Of a DNA stretch of 64,000 nucleotides, positions 15,721-25,829 are shown piece after piece. The DNA is taken from contig NZ_FQUJ01000004.1 in the NCBI RefSeq assembly GCF_900128925.1, positions 288,387 through 352,386 of the forward strand. Direction: 5' to 3'. The stretch comes from Modicisalibacter ilicicola DSM 19980. Its GTDB lineage: Bacteria; Pseudomonadota; Gammaproteobacteria; Pseudomonadales; Halomonadaceae. The notes beneath the pieces are model-generated. The model was given only the letters and a program-made list of their open reading frames with translations, did no database searches and was not told the DNA's origin. Numbering within the stretch: the stretch's first letter is position 1; every line of letters starts with the position of its first letter. Both the position numbers and the translations under genes were made by a program.

Positions 15721-18700
15721 CTCAATCCAATCGTCTGCAGCAGGGCGGTCGCATCGATCGCTCTCGTGTCCTGAACTTCACCTTCAACGGCAAGACCTAC
15801 CAGGGTCACGCCGGTGATACCCTGGCCTCGGCGCTGCTCGCCAACGGCATCGACGTGGTCAACCGCAGCTTCAAGTACTCCCGCCCTCGCGGCATCGTCG
15901 CCGCCGGTGCGGAGGAGCCCAATGCGGTGGTCCAGCTGGGGCAGGCGGAGGCCGCCCAGGTGCCCAACGTCCGCGCCACCCAGCAGGCGCTCTATGACGG
16001 CCTGAACGCCCGCTCCACCAACGGCTGGCCCAACGTCCAGCGCGACGTGATGAGCTGGGTCGGCAAGCTGGGCGGCGGCTTCATGCCACCGGGCTTCTAC
16101 TACAAGACCTTCATGGCCCCGGCCTCGATGTGGATGACCTACGAGAAATACATCCGCAAGGGCGCCGGCCTGGGCCGGGTGCCCGGCGAGAACGATCCGG
16201 ACATCTACGATCACATGAACCAGCACTGCGACGTGCTGGTGATCGGCGCCGGCCCGGCGGGCCTGGTGGCGGCGCTCACGGCGGCCAACAGCGGTGCTCG
16301 GGTGATTCTCGCCGACGAACAGGAAGAGATGGGCGGCTCGCTGCTCGACAGCCGCGAGACCCTGAATGGCGCGCCGGCGAGCGAGTGGGTCGAGAAAGCC
16401 CTCGGCGAGCTTGCGGGCATGGACAATGTAACATTGCTGGCCCGTACCACCGCCAACGGCTATCACGACCACAACTTCGTGACCCTGCACGAGCGGCGCA
16501 CCGAGCACCTGGCGGACACGGCGCCCCTGGCCAACGGTCGTCGCCAGGCCCGCTCGCGGCTGCACCGGGTGCGTGCCGCCCAGGTGGTGCTCGCCACCGG
16601 CGCCCACGAGCGGCCGCTGGTGTATGCCAACAACGACGTGCCCGGCAACCTGCTGGCCGGTGCGGTGTCGACCTATATCCATCGTTACGCGGTGGTGCCG
16701 GGCAACAAGCTGGTGCTTTCCACCAGCAACGACCATGCCTATCGCGCGGCCCTGGATTGGGCGGATGCCGGCCGCGAGGTGGTGGCCATCGTCGATGTCC
16801 GGGCCAATCCGGACGGCGATCTGGTCAAGGAGGCCCAGTCCAAGGGCATCCGCCTCATTACAGGCTCCGCAGTGATCGAAGGCAAGGGCGCCAATCGGGT
16901 GACCGGGGCGCGGGTCGCGAAGATCGACATCGATCGCTTCGCCGTGACCGGCCAGGTGGAAGAGCTTGTCTGCGATACCATTGCCAGCTCCGGCGGCTAC
17001 AGCCCGGTGGTGCACCTGGCCTCGCATACCGGTTCGCGGCCGACGTGGCGGGACGACATCCTCGGCTTCGTGCCCGGCAAGGTGACCGGCATGACGCCGG
17101 CGGGCGGTGCCCAAGGCGTCTATATCCTGGCCGATGTGCTTCACGACGGTGCCCAGGCCGGCATGCAGGCTACCCAGGCCAGTGGTATCGACACGGTTGC
17201 CGAGTTGGCTTTGCCCCAGACGGATTCATCCCGGGAATCGCCGGCCTGCGCGCTCTATCAGGTGCCCCACGAGAAGCCGACCCTGCGTGCGCCCAAGCAG
17301 TTCGTCGATCTGCAGAACGACGTGACCGCTGCGGGCATCGATGTGGCAACGAAAGAAGGCTTCGAGTCCATCGAGCACGTCAAGCGCTACACTGCCATGG
17401 GCTTCGGCACCGATCAGGGCAAGCTCGGCAACATCAACGGTATGGCCATCGCGGCACGCCTGCTCGAGCGTTCCATCCCCGAGGTGGGCACCACGGTGTT
17501 CCGCCCCAACTACACCCCGGTCACCTTCGGGGCCATCGTCGGCCGCCACGCTGGGGAGCTGTTCGACCCGGAGCGCTACACCGCGCTGCATCAGTGGCAT
17601 GTGGAACACGGTGCCGAGTTCGAGGACGTCGGCCAGTGGAAGCGCCCCTGGTATTTCCCACAACGACGCCGCGCAGAGGATGGCGAGCGCTGGGAAACCA
17701 TGCACGAGGCCGTGGCCCGGGAGTGCCTGGCGGTGCGCAATGGCGTGGGCATCCTGGACGCCTCGACGCTCGGCAAGATCGACATCCAGGGGCCGGATGC
17801 CCGGGAGTTCCTGGGCCGCGTCTACACCAACAAGTGGGCCAAGCTGGCCCCGGGGCGAGTGCGCTACGGCCTGATGTGCAAGGACGACGGCATGCTGATG
17901 GACGACGGCACCACCAGCTGCCTGGGCGAGAACCACTTCCTGATGACCACCACCACCGGCGGCGCCGCGGCGGTGCTGGAGTGGCTGGAGCTGTGGCACC
18001 AGACCGAATGGCCGGAACTCGAGGTCTACTTTACTTCGGTCACCGATCACTGGGCGACCATGACCGTGACCGGGCCGGATGCCAGGAAGCTGCTGTCGGA
18101 GATCACCGACATCGATCTCGATCGCGACACGTTCAAGTTCATGGACTGGCGCAATGGCAAGGTCGCCGACGTGCCGGCCCGGGTGTTCCGCATTTCCTTC
18201 ACCGGCGAGCTGTCATTCGAGATCAACGTCCAGGCCAACTACGCCATGCATGTCTGGAAGACCCTGTTCGAGCATGGCGAGAAGTACGACCTGACCCCCT
18301 ACGGCACCGAGACCATGCACGTGCTGCGCGCCGAGAAGGGACTGATCATCGCCGGGCAGGACACCGATGGCTCGGTGACGCCGGAAGACCTGGGCATGCA
18401 GTGGGCGATCGGCTACGACAAGCCGTTCTCCTGGATCGGCAAGCGCGCCCTGGCCCGCACGGACACCGCGCGCCAGGATCGCAAGCAGCTGGTGGGCCTC
18501 AAGCCCACGGACCCCAGGGTGGTGCTGGAGGAAGGCGCCCAGATCGTCTTCGACAAGGACCAGGCGATCCCCATGGACATGCAGGGTCACGTGACCTCGA
18601 GCTACTACAGCCCGACCCTGGAGAGCGGTTTTGCCCTCGCGGTGGTCAAGGGCGGCCAGGAGCGCATGGGCCAGAAGGTCTATCTACCGATGCCCGGCGG

Positions 18701-18770
18701 CATGACTCACGAAGCCGAGATCGTCAGTACCGTATTCATCGATCCCAAGGGAGAGCGCCAGAATGTCTGA
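15717..18770 (+). CDS. soxA: Sarcosine oxidase alpha subunit
   Basis: This large subunit of 1017 residues binds NAD+ and folate. An N-terminal ferredoxin-like fold (residues about 15-100, HAGDTLASALLANGIDVVNRSFKYSRPRG) precedes an NAD-binding FAD/NAD(P) domain (DVLVIGAGPAGLVAALTAANSGARV near residue 172). The C-terminal third is an aminomethyltransferase (GcvT-like) domain that binds tetrahydrofolate and captures the methyl group as 5,10-methylene-THF. Length and domain order match characterised SoxA. It overlaps soxD by 4 nt and soxG by 8 nt. PurU, often tied to such operons to recycle formyl-THF, is instead at 34728-35594. Confidence 0.97.
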   Translation: MTQSNRLQQGGRIDRSRVLNFTFNGKTYQGHAGDTLASALLANGIDVVNRSFKYSRPRGIVAAGAEEPNAVVQLGQAEAAQVPNVRATQQALYDGLNARSTNGWPNVQRDVMSWVGKLGGGFMPPGFYYKTFMAPASMWMTYEKYIRKGAGLGRVPGENDPDIYDHMNQHCDVLVIGAGPAGLVAALTAANSGARVILADEQEEMGGSLLDSRETLNGAPASEWVEKALGELAGMDNVTLLARTTANGYHDHNFVTLHERRTEHLADTAPLANGRRQARSRLHRVRAAQVVLATGAHERPLVYANNDVPGNLLAGAVSTYIHRYAVVPGNKLVLSTSNDHAYRAALDWADAGREVVAIVDVRANPDGDLVKEAQSKGIRLITGSAVIEGKGANRVTGARVAKIDIDRFAVTGQVEELVCDTIASSGGYSPVVHLASHTGSRPTWRDDILGFVPGKVTGMTPAGGAQGVYILADVLHDGAQAGMQATQASGIDTVAELALPQTDSSRESPACALYQVPHEKPTLRAPKQFVDLQNDVTAAGIDVATKEGFESIEHVKRYTAMGFGTDQGKLGNINGMAIAARLLERSIPEVGTTVFRPNYTPVTFGAIVGRHAGELFDPERYTALHQWHVEHGAEFEDVGQWKRPWYFPQRRRAEDGERWETMHEAVARECLAVRNGVGILDASTLGKIDIQGPDAREFLGRVYTNKWAKLAPGRVRYGLMCKDDGMLMDDGTTSCLGENHFLMTTTTGGAAAVLEWLELWHQTEWPELEVYFTSVTDHWATMTVTGPDARKLLSEITDIDLDRDTFKFMDWRNGKVADVPARVFRISFTGELSFEINVQANYAMHVWKTLFEHGEKYDLTPYGTETMHVLRAEKGLIIAGQDTDGSVTPEDLGMQWAIGYDKPFSWIGKRALARTDTARQDRKQLVGLKPTDPRVVLEEGAQIVFDKDQAIPMDMQGHVTSSYYSPTLESGFALAVVKGGQERMGQKVYLPMPGGMTHEAEIVSTVFIDPKGERQNV

Positions 18771-19413
18771 TACCACTTACGGCAACGTCGCGACCTTCGA
18801 TACCCGGCCGGACATGGCGATTCCCAGGGAATCGCCGCTCTCCGTGGCCTATCACCGGGGCAGCGTGCCGGCGCCGTCCCGGGACGGCCAGGTCCTGCTC
18901 GAGGAAAAGCCCTTTCTCGGCCACCTGATCCTGCGCGGTGGCGCCATCGTTCTCGACGAGGCTTTGCGCGAGGTGCTGGGGATCAATCTGCCCGGTCGGC
19001 CCCTGGGGCTGGCCCTGGACGAAAGCGGCGAGTGCTCAGTTCAATGGATGTCACCGGACGAATGGCTGGTGATCGTGCCCGGTGGCGAGGAGTTCGAGCT
19101 GGAAAATCGCCTGCGCTCGAAGCTGGGCGAGGCGCATTTTGCCATCGTCAACGTCAGTGGCGGCCAGACACTGGTCGAACTGTCCGGTGAAAAAGCGCGG
19201 GACGTGCTGATGAAGTCCGTGCCCTACGACGTGCATCCGCAGAACTTCCCGGTGGGCAAGGCGGTGAGCACGGTGTTCGCCAAGGCCAGCGCCATCCTGC
19301 GTCGTCCCGCGGAGGATCGCTGGGAGCTGGTGCTGCGCCGGAGCTTCGCCGACTACGGCTATCGCTGGCTGCTGGACGCCGGCGAGGAGTTTGGCATCGG
19401 CGTGAAGCGCTGA
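18763..19413 (+). CDS. soxG: Sarcosine oxidase gamma subunit
   Basis: This 216-residue subunit is a structural partner in the heterotetramer and resembles the folate-binding fold of GcvT/YgfZ proteins (SVQWMSPDEWLVIVPGGEE, VNVSGGQTLVELSGEKARDVLMKSVPYDV). Length agrees with the roughly 200-residue family norm. It starts 8 nt before the soxA stop and is followed by a strong terminator at 19436-19462, so it ends the sox operon. Confidence 0.94.
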   Translation: MSDTTYGNVATFDTRPDMAIPRESPLSVAYHRGSVPAPSRDGQVLLEEKPFLGHLILRGGAIVLDEALREVLGINLPGRPLGLALDESGECSVQWMSPDEWLVIVPGGEEFELENRLRSKLGEAHFAIVNVSGGQTLVELSGEKARDVLMKSVPYDVHPQNFPVGKAVSTVFAKASAILRRPAEDRWELVLRRSFADYGYRWLLDAGEEFGIGVKR

Positions 19414-19435
19414 ACGCCGCGAAGCGAATGAATGA

Positions 19436-19462
19436 AAGCCGGGGCTCAGTGCCCCGGCTTTT
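19436..19462. terminator. Bidirectional rho-independent terminator after soxG
   Basis: A 10-bp perfect stem (AAGCCGGGGC at 19436-19445 with GCCCCGGCTT at 19451-19460) has a 5-nt TCAGT loop and a T run on the plus side. The A residues on the left arm allow it to serve the convergent minus-strand receptor gene ending at 19491 too. Confidence 0.85.
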
Positions 19463-19490
19463 CGGTTATAGGCGCTAAGGTGTCCAACAC

Positions 19491-21569
19491 TCAAAACGCA
19501 TAGCTGATGTGAGCCTTCACACTGCGCTCCGCACCGAAATAGCAGAAATTCAGGTCGAAGCAGGAGGCGACATACTCCTTGTCCAGCAGGTTGGTGACAT
19601 TGAGACGCGCCTCGACGTTCTTCAAGCCGACCTGCCCCAGGTCGTACCCCAGTGTCGCGTCGACCAGCGTGTAGTCCGGCACCTTCTCGGTATTGGCGTC
19701 GTCGGCGTAGATGTCGGCGTAGTAGCGCACGCCCAGACCGGCATCCACTCCCGCGAGGGCGCCCTGGCGGACATCGTAGTGTCCCCATGCGCTGGCCTGA
19801 TGACGTGGCACCTGGTTGTCCTGGTTGCCCTCGGTCTCGTTGCCGGTCTCTTCCAGGGTGACGTCGGTATAGGTGTAGCTGGCCTGCAAACGGAAGTTGT
19901 CGGTGAGCTGCGTATGCGCCTCCAGCTCGAGGCCGCGCGACTCGATCTCGCCCACGGCGCGGAAGAAGTCCTCGTTGGGCAGCTTGGTTGAGACGTTTTC
20001 CTGAGAGATGTCGAAGAGCGCCAGGCTGTAACGGCTCCGGGATTCGGAAGGCTGATACTTGAGGCCCACCTCTATCTGCTCGCCTTCGGTGGGCTTCAGC
20101 AGATCGCCGCTCGCGTCGGTGGTGCTGTTGGGGCTGAACGAGGTCGAGTAGCTGGTATAAGGCGCCAGGCCGTTATCGAACAGGTAGAGCAGTCCGGCGC
20201 GTCCGCTGAACTGGGTGTCGTCGAGCTCGCTCGCCGTGCCGCTCTGCTGATCGGTATTGGTGATGTCCACCCAGTCGTGACGCCCGCCGAGGGTTAGGCG
20301 CCAGTCGCCGATGGCCATCTGGTCCTGCAAGTAGACGCCGGTCTGGCTGAGTTCCCGGCGGCGTTTTATCGAGGCGATCGCGATCGGCTCGGCGCCATAC
20401 CGCGGGTCGAAGGCATCGATGGGAGGGGAGGTGCCTGAGGGCCAAGTAACATCGTTCTCGCGATCCTGGTAGTCGGCGCCCAGCAGCACCGTATGCTCGA
20501 CGAAGCCCGTGGTCAGGTTCGCCTCGAGCTGATTGTCCAGCGTCCAGGCCTGCAACGACTCGTCGGCACCCGAGTAGAAGCGGTTGAGTTCGGTGTCCGA
20601 GCCCCAGCCGAAGGCATAGACCTGAGCAAGCTCCACGTCGGCGTCCAGATATCGCAGTTTCTGACGTGCGGTCCAGGCATCATTGAAGCGATGCTCGAAC
20701 TCGTAGCCGATCATGCGCTGCTCGCGCTCGAACTTGTCGTAGTCGTCCTCGCCCTCGAAGAAGGTATTGTCGATTCGGCGCCCGTTGCGATCCACGACGG
20801 TGCCCTCGTAGGGCAGGCCGGCGTGATAGCCACCTTCCGGGTCCTTGTGCAGGTAGGCGTAGAGGTCGAGACTCGTGGCGTCGGTGATGTCCCAGCTGAG
20901 CTGAGGTGCGAAGGCGTAGCGCTCCTCCTCCACCGGGCCGTATTGGGTATCGGCGGCCTGGGCCAGGCCGGTCAGGCGATAGGCCAGCCGGCGCCCTTCG
21001 TCCAGCGGGCCGGTGACGTCAAAGGCGGCGCTGCGCTGGGCGTTGTTGCCCGCGCCGAGGCGGATCTCGCCGCCCGTCGTGAAGTCGGGGCGCTTGCTGG
21101 TCAGCGCGACGAGCCCCCCGGGAGAGGCGCGGCCGTAGAGCACGGAAGCCGGGCCTTTGACCACCTCGATCCGTTCGAGAAAGTAGGGATCGATCACCAG
21201 CGAGCTGAAGGCGCCACCATCGCCCAGGATCTTCAAACCGTCGAGATAGGTATTGTTCACGCTGCCATCGACGAAGCCGCGCAGCACGATGTAGTCGTAG
21301 CGGTTGGAGGCCCCGATCTGATTGCTGAACACGCCCGGAGTGTAGTCCGTGGCGCGCTGCACGGTTTCGGCGCCTTTCTCCTGCCAATCCTCGTTTTCGA
21401 TCACGGAGATCGCCTGGGGTGTCTCGATGAAGGGCGTATCGGTCTTGGTCGCCGCCTGGCCCGTGACGGTGACGGTCGAGAGCCGTTCCGCCTGCTGGGC
21501 CTGGGCGACGGCCGCCGCACCGACGGCGGCGAGAGAGATCGTTATCGTCATGGAGCGCGAAATGAACAT
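19491..21569 (-). CDS. TonB-dependent siderophore receptor
   Basis: This 692-residue outer-membrane receptor imports a ferric siderophore with energy from TonB-ExbBD. It has a signal peptide (MFISRSMTITISLAAVGAAAVAQAQ), a plug domain (IETPQAISVIENEDW, NNTYLDGLKILGDGG, VVKGPASVLYGRASPGGLVALTSKRP) and a beta-barrel ending in an aromatic residue (ISYAF). The final strands contain DKEYVASCFDLNFCYFGAERSV, a Cys-bracketed loop shared with FhuA/FoxA-type hydroxamate receptors, so a hydroxamate ligand is the best guess. The ATG at 21569 has AAGGA upstream; longer frames run into the Fur-box region. It is divergent from the ABC exporter, with Fur boxes between. Confidence 0.93.
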   Translation of the reverse strand: MFISRSMTITISLAAVGAAAVAQAQQAERLSTVTVTGQAATKTDTPFIETPQAISVIENEDWQEKGAETVQRATDYTPGVFSNQIGASNRYDYIVLRGFVDGSVNNTYLDGLKILGDGGAFSSLVIDPYFLERIEVVKGPASVLYGRASPGGLVALTSKRPDFTTGGEIRLGAGNNAQRSAAFDVTGPLDEGRRLAYRLTGLAQAADTQYGPVEEERYAFAPQLSWDITDATSLDLYAYLHKDPEGGYHAGLPYEGTVVDRNGRRIDNTFFEGEDDYDKFEREQRMIGYEFEHRFNDAWTARQKLRYLDADVELAQVYAFGWGSDTELNRFYSGADESLQAWTLDNQLEANLTTGFVEHTVLLGADYQDRENDVTWPSGTSPPIDAFDPRYGAEPIAIASIKRRRELSQTGVYLQDQMAIGDWRLTLGGRHDWVDITNTDQQSGTASELDDTQFSGRAGLLYLFDNGLAPYTSYSTSFSPNSTTDASGDLLKPTEGEQIEVGLKYQPSESRSRYSLALFDISQENVSTKLPNEDFFRAVGEIESRGLELEAHTQLTDNFRLQASYTYTDVTLEETGNETEGNQDNQVPRHQASAWGHYDVRQGALAGVDAGLGVRYYADIYADDANTEKVPDYTLVDATLGYDLGQVGLKNVEARLNVTNLLDKEYVASCFDLNFCYFGAERSVKAHISYAF

Positions 21570-21658
21570 GCGGCGAGTGTTCCTTCGGTAAGAGTGGCTA
21601 TTGCAGATGATGAGAGCGATTGTGGCGTCCTGAACAGAGAATACTCTCTTTAGCAAAT

Positions 21659-21677
21659 ATAAATCATTATCATTTAT
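21659..21677 (-). promoter_or_regulatory. Fur box in the receptor promoter
   Basis: On the minus strand the sequence is ATAAATGATAATGATTTAT, matching the 19-bp Fur consensus at 12 positions with the core AATGATAAT intact. It lies about 90 bp upstream of the receptor ATG, within an AT-rich promoter patch. This predicts iron-dependent repression. Confidence 0.75.
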
Positions 21678-21742
21678 TTTTCCAAGTAGGCGGCGCTGAG
21701 GAAGGCGCTCGAAGCGATGCCAGGTTGTGGCCTTCATTTCGA

Positions 21743-21761
21743 GGAAATGAGAATGATTCAT
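21743..21761 (+). promoter_or_regulatory. Fur box in the ABC exporter promoter
   Basis: GGAAATGAGAATGATTCAT matches the Fur consensus at 12 of 19 positions, including AATGA and ATGATT. It lies about 60 bp before the exporter start at 21823. With the box at 21659 it gives each divergent gene its own Fur site. Confidence 0.65.
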
Positions 21762-21822
21762 TGACTAGCCACCCCTTTTCCCGAAGGGTGAGCGCCTGGT
21801 ACGTCATCGTTCGGGGTAATGC

Positions 21823-23478
21823 ATGGAGTTGTTGCGCGTCGTCTTTCGCGACTATCGCTGGCCGTTCGTCGGTGTCATGGTGCTGAGCCTGGCGAGTGCG
21901 GGCCTGGGGATCGGCGTCATCGCCTTCATCAACCGGCGCCTGATCGAGACCGTGGGGTCGCCGCTACACATCTTGCCCCAGTTCCTCGGGCTGATCGTCC
22001 TGCTGCTGCTGATCACCCTGGGCGCGCAGCTCGCGCTGACGACGTTGGGCCATCATTTCGTCCATGGGCTGCGGGGACGGCTGGTCAAGCGTATCCTCGA
22101 TACCGACATCGAACGCCTCGAGCAGCTGGGCAGCGCCCAGCTACTGGCCAGCCTGTCCAGCGACGTGCGCAATATCACCACCGCCTTCGTGCGACTTCCC
22201 GAACTGGTGCAGGGCGTGATCCTGACCCTGCTGTCGGCGGCCTACCTGGCCTGGCTCTCGCCGCCGATGCTGGCCGTCGTCGCGGCATGGATCGCGCTGA
22301 CGATAGTCGGTGGCTGGCTACTGGTAAGACGGGTCTATCGTCACCTTGCCGAGGTCCGCGAGACGGAAGATCGCCTCTACCAGGACTACGCCGGGGTGAT
22401 CGACGGGCGCAAGGAGCTGCACCTCAATCGCGACCGAGCCCGGCATCTCTATGAGCTGGTCTACGAGCCGGATGCCCGCGCCTATCGTCATCACATCATC
22501 CGTGCCGATACCTACCACCTGAGTGCCGTCAACTGGTCCAACATCATGATGCTGGGCGCCATCGGCGTGGTCTTCTTCCTGGCCAACGGACTGGGCTGGG
22601 CGAACACCAACGTCGCGGCGACCTATTCGCTGGTCCTGCTGTTCCTGCGCACCCCATTGCTTCAGGCGGTGGGTGCCTTGCCGACGCTGTTGAGTGCTCA
22701 GGTCGCCTTCGACAAGCTCAAGAGACTCACGCTTGCCAATCACCGATCGGGATTCGAGAGCGGTCCGTCGCTCGAGGCGTGGCAGACCCTGGAGCTGCGC
22801 GGCGTGACGTTCCAATACACGAAGCATGATGGTCAGGCCGGATTTACCGTGGGCCCCATCGACCTCACTCTCCGACGGGGCGAGCGGGTCTTCCTGATCG
22901 GCGGCAACGGCAGCGGCAAGTCGACCCTGGCCAAGCTGTTGACCGGGCTCTATCGACCGCTGGCCGGCGAGATACGTGTCGATGGCCGCGTCATCGACGA
23001 GGCGCGCCTGCCGGCCTATCGTCGATTGTTTTCGGCGGTCTTCACCGACTTCCATCTCTTCGATCGGCTCCTCGGGCCCCAGGGGGAGAGGCCGGATGAG
23101 TCCGTGATCGATGCCTGGCTCAAGCGATTGAAGATGCAGGACAAGCTGCATTTCGATGCCGATCGCGTCACCAGTACCCAGCTCTCACAGGGCCAGCGCA
23201 AGCGCCTGGCCTTGCTGCTGGCGGTGGCGGAGCAGCGCGACATGCTGTTGCTGGATGAGTGGGCGGCAGACCAGGATCCCGTGTTTCGGCGGGTCTTCTA
23301 CCGCGAGCTGTTGCCGCTGTTGCAGGCAGCGGGGCACACCGTCTTCGCGATCAGCCACGACGATACCTATTTTGCTCATGCCGATCGGCTGCTCGAGATG
23401 CGCGACGGCCGATTGCAGGAGCTGACCGGCGAACAGCGGGTCCAGGCGAGTCGGGACGCGGTATCCCGGCTTGGATAA
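21823..23478 (+). CDS. Cyclic-peptide-export-type ABC transporter (PvdE/SyrD-like)
   Basis: This 551-residue half-transporter fuses a six-helix membrane domain (about residues 1-310) to an ATPase domain. Walker A is GGNGSGKST near residue 361, the signature is [13 protein letters not shown], and Walker B is [30 protein letters not shown] replaces the usual switch histidine context with the SHDD pattern of the cyclic peptide transporter family that includes PvdE. PvdE moves a pyoverdine precursor into the periplasm. Here no peptide synthetase gene is present in the window, so the cargo is unknown. Its Fur box and the flanking siderophore receptors tie it to iron uptake or siderophore handling. 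Confidence 0.9.
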   Translation: MELLRVVFRDYRWPFVGVMVLSLASAGLGIGVIAFINRRLIETVGSPLHILPQFLGLIVLLLLITLGAQLALTTLGHHFVHGLRGRLVKRILDTDIERLEQLGSAQLLASLSSDVRNITTAFVRLPELVQGVILTLLSAAYLAWLSPPMLAVVAAWIALTIVGGWLLVRRVYRHLAEVRETEDRLYQDYAGVIDGRKELHLNRDRARHLYELVYEPDARAYRHHIIRADTYHLSAVNWSNIMMLGAIGVVFFLANGLGWANTNVAATYSLVLLFLRTPLLQAVGALPTLLSAQVAFDKLKRLTLANHRSGFESGPSLEAWQTLELRGVTFQYTKHDGQAGFTVGPIDLTLRRGERVFLIGGNGSGKSTLAKLLTGLYRPLAGEIRVDGRVIDEARLPAYRRLFSAVFTDFHLFDRLLGPQGERPDESVIDAWLKRLKMQDKLHFDADRVTSTQLSQGQRKRLALLLAVAEQRDMLLLDEWAADQDPVFRRVFYRELLPLLQAAGHTVFAISHDDTYFAHADRLLEMRDGRLQELTGEQRVQASRDAVSRLG

Positions 23479-23525
23479 GGCTACTCGAGCCAGGGAGGCG
23501 ATGGCCGGAGTCACTCATTGCCAAT

Positions 23526-23544
23526 ACAAATGAAAATGATTACT
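23526..23544 (+). promoter_or_regulatory. Fur box before the second receptor
   Basis: ACAAATGAAAATGATTACT matches the Fur consensus at 13 of 19 positions. It lies about 90 bp before the second receptor gene and 48 bp after the exporter stop. The receptor can therefore be transcribed from its own iron-regulated promoter. Confidence 0.7.
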
Positions 23545-23631
23545 ATCTGCTTTCAGTGATCGTCCGCCCTTGCCGAATTCTGGACATCGCTTGCCGACGC
23601 CTGACCTAGAAAATCCAACCGAGAGTTCCCG

Positions 23632-25722
23632 ATGCCTCATCCCCGTCTAGTGCCCGCGCCCGCCAACTGTCTTGGTCGGGCCATCTGCCGTTGCCTGAAC
23701 GTTTCGTTGTCCGGCACCCTGCTGGCGATTCCCGCGGCCGCGCTGGCGCAGGATGCCCAAGAGAACCCGGCTCAGGAAGAGACCACGGAGACCATGGTCG
23801 TGGTCGGCACGGCGCTGAAGGTCGAGGCACCCCTGGTGGAAACACCTCGGCCGGTGTCGACGGTGAATCGCGAGGAACTCGACGAGCGCAACGTCCAGAG
23901 CCTCGATGAAACCTTCCGCTATCGCGCAGGCGTGCTCTCCGGCCACTATGGCGCGGACAACAACACGGATTGGTTCAAGGTGCGCGGTTTCGATCACTCC
24001 ACCTATCAGAACGGTCTGCGCATCTATCGCGAGGGGTTCTATCAGTGGCTTCCCGAGCCTTACGGGCTGGAGCGCGTCGAGGTCTTCAAGGGGCCATCCT
24101 CGATCCTCTATGGCGAAGCGCCTCCGGGTGGTCTGATCAACGCCGTCAGCAAGCGCCCGACACGCGAGGAGCAGGGACGCGTCGACCTGCAGGTCGGCAA
24201 CCGCGATCATCGCCAGGTCGGACTGGATACCTCGGGGCCATTGAGCGAAAGCGGTGACGTGCGCTATCGGCTGGTGGGGCTCTACAAGGAGCGCGACGGC
24301 GATCTGGATCATACGGAGAACGAACGCTACTACCTGGCGCCGAGCCTGGCGGTGGACCTGAGCGACGACACCACGATTACCTTCCTGGGCAGTTTCCAGA
24401 AGGACGATGGTGTGCCGACCAACCCCTTCAAGCTGGCCTATGGCACCGTGCAGGACACGCCGTTCGGCAAGGTGGACCCTTCCACCAACTACAGCGAACC
24501 GGGCTACGACAAGGACGAGCGTACCCAGAGCGCCCTGGGGTACGAGTTCGAGCACCACTTCAACGACACCTGGACCTTCGAGCAGGATCTGCGCTACAGC
24601 GAACTGGATCTGGACTTGAGAAGCACCTACATCCTTTCTCAAGCGTCGGCCACGGAGGGATATCGTGGACATCTCCAGCGCGATGGCGAGATCGAGAGCT
24701 GGACCGTGGACAACCGCATGGTCGGCAAGTGGTTCACCGAGCGCACCGAAAACACGCTGCTGATTGGCATCGATTATCAGGACTTCAATCTGCAAGGCGC
24801 GGAGGGAGATCTGTTCTCCTTCGGCGCGCCCATCGATATCTTCGATCCCGAGTACGGCAACTTCACGCCGGTGGACGACAGCCAGCTGATCGAGCGCGAG
24901 ATCGACAAGCAGCAGCTGGGCCTCTACCTGCAGGATCAACTGCGCCTCGACGACCGCTGGGTCTTGCTGGGGGGCGTGCGTTACGACAGCGCGGAGACCG
25001 ACAACGCCAATCGCACCAGCGGTGTGACCCAGCGTTCCGACGACGATGCCCTGTCCTGGTCGGGCGGGGTCATGTACCTGGGTGAGAACGGGATCAATCC
25101 CTACCTGAGCTACACCGAGTCCTTCGAGCCGATCGGCCGCGTCGATGACGGTGGCTCGCTGTACGACCCGCGGGAGGGCGAACAGTGGGAGCTAGGGCTT
25201 AAATACGCACCACCGGGCTGGGACGGCTATGTCACGGCGGCGGTGTTCGATCTCGAGGAAAACAACACCCTGGTGACGTCTCCCGCCGGTTTCCAGGTGC
25301 AGGAAGGCGAGCGAAAGTCCACGGGGTTCGAGCTCGAAAGCGTGAGCTACCTCACCGACAACCTGCAGCTGACCGCCGCCTACACCTACACCGATGCGCG
25401 ACTGGAAGACGACGAGCGCGCACCGCTGATTCCCCGCCATCAGGCCTCGGCCTGGCTGGACTACGCCTTTGCCGGCAATGCCCTCGACGGCCTCAAGATC
25501 GGTGGCGGCGTGCGCTACGTCGGTGAGTCCGTGGACGGCGACATCGAGGTACCGGACTATACGGTGGTGGATGCCATGGCCAGCTATGATCTCACCGATC
25601 ACTGGCGGACCCAAGTCAACGTCACCAATCTCACCGACAAGGAGTACGTGGCCAGCTGCGATTACTGGTGCTACTACGGCGAGTCCCGCAGCGTGATCGG
25701 CAGCCTGAGCTATCGCTGGTAG
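23632..25722 (+). CDS. TonB-dependent siderophore receptor, second copy
   Basis: This 696-residue outer-membrane receptor begins with a signal peptide ending AAALAQ. A TonB-box-like ETMVVVG follows, then a plug (VETPRPVSTVNREELDERN, WFKVRGFDHSTYQNGLR, RVEVFKGPSSILYGEAPPGGLINAVSKRP) and a 22-strand-type barrel ending LSYRW. The last region DKEYVASCDYWCYYGESRSV has the paired cysteines typical of FhuA/FoxA/FcuA-like hydroxamate receptors. It is distinct in sequence from the receptor at 19491, so the two probably take different siderophores. A Fur box precedes it. Confidence 0.93.
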   Translation: MPHPRLVPAPANCLGRAICRCLNVSLSGTLLAIPAAALAQDAQENPAQEETTETMVVVGTALKVEAPLVETPRPVSTVNREELDERNVQSLDETFRYRAGVLSGHYGADNNTDWFKVRGFDHSTYQNGLRIYREGFYQWLPEPYGLERVEVFKGPSSILYGEAPPGGLINAVSKRPTREEQGRVDLQVGNRDHRQVGLDTSGPLSESGDVRYRLVGLYKERDGDLDHTENERYYLAPSLAVDLSDDTTITFLGSFQKDDGVPTNPFKLAYGTVQDTPFGKVDPSTNYSEPGYDKDERTQSALGYEFEHHFNDTWTFEQDLRYSELDLDLRSTYILSQASATEGYRGHLQRDGEIESWTVDNRMVGKWFTERTENTLLIGIDYQDFNLQGAEGDLFSFGAPIDIFDPEYGNFTPVDDSQLIEREIDKQQLGLYLQDQLRLDDRWVLLGGVRYDSAETDNANRTSGVTQRSDDDALSWSGGVMYLGENGINPYLSYTESFEPIGRVDDGGSLYDPREGEQWELGLKYAPPGWDGYVTAAVFDLEENNTLVTSPAGFQVQEGERKSTGFELESVSYLTDNLQLTAAYTYTDARLEDDERAPLIPRHQASAWLDYAFAGNALDGLKIGGGVRYVGESVDGDIEVPDYTVVDAMASYDLTDHWRTQVNVTNLTDKEYVASCDYWCYYGESRSVIGSLSYRW

Positions 25723-25829
25723 GAAATCGGTTGAAATAGGCCTGCTATCAGCCGCTTTCCAAGGCTTTCGAGAGGCAAGGCAGTGGTAGATTGGGTAAGA
25801 AATCTATCACGCCAAAGCGGGGCCGATCG

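Noticed and set aside
15564..17144. A 526-codon antisense frame over soxA
   Set aside because: High-GC shadow frame, no recognisable domain, fully covered by a well-supported gene.
16130..18928. A 932-codon open frame overlapping soxA in another frame
   Set aside because: It is Arg/Gly/Pro-rich and lacks domain patterns, as expected from a shifted reading of a high-GC gene; the soxA frame has all family motifs.
21600..21822. Further N-terminal extension of the receptor at 19491-21569 to 21761
   Set aside because: The extension crosses the Fur box and precedes a good signal peptide with its own AAGGA site, so the start at 21569 is preferred.
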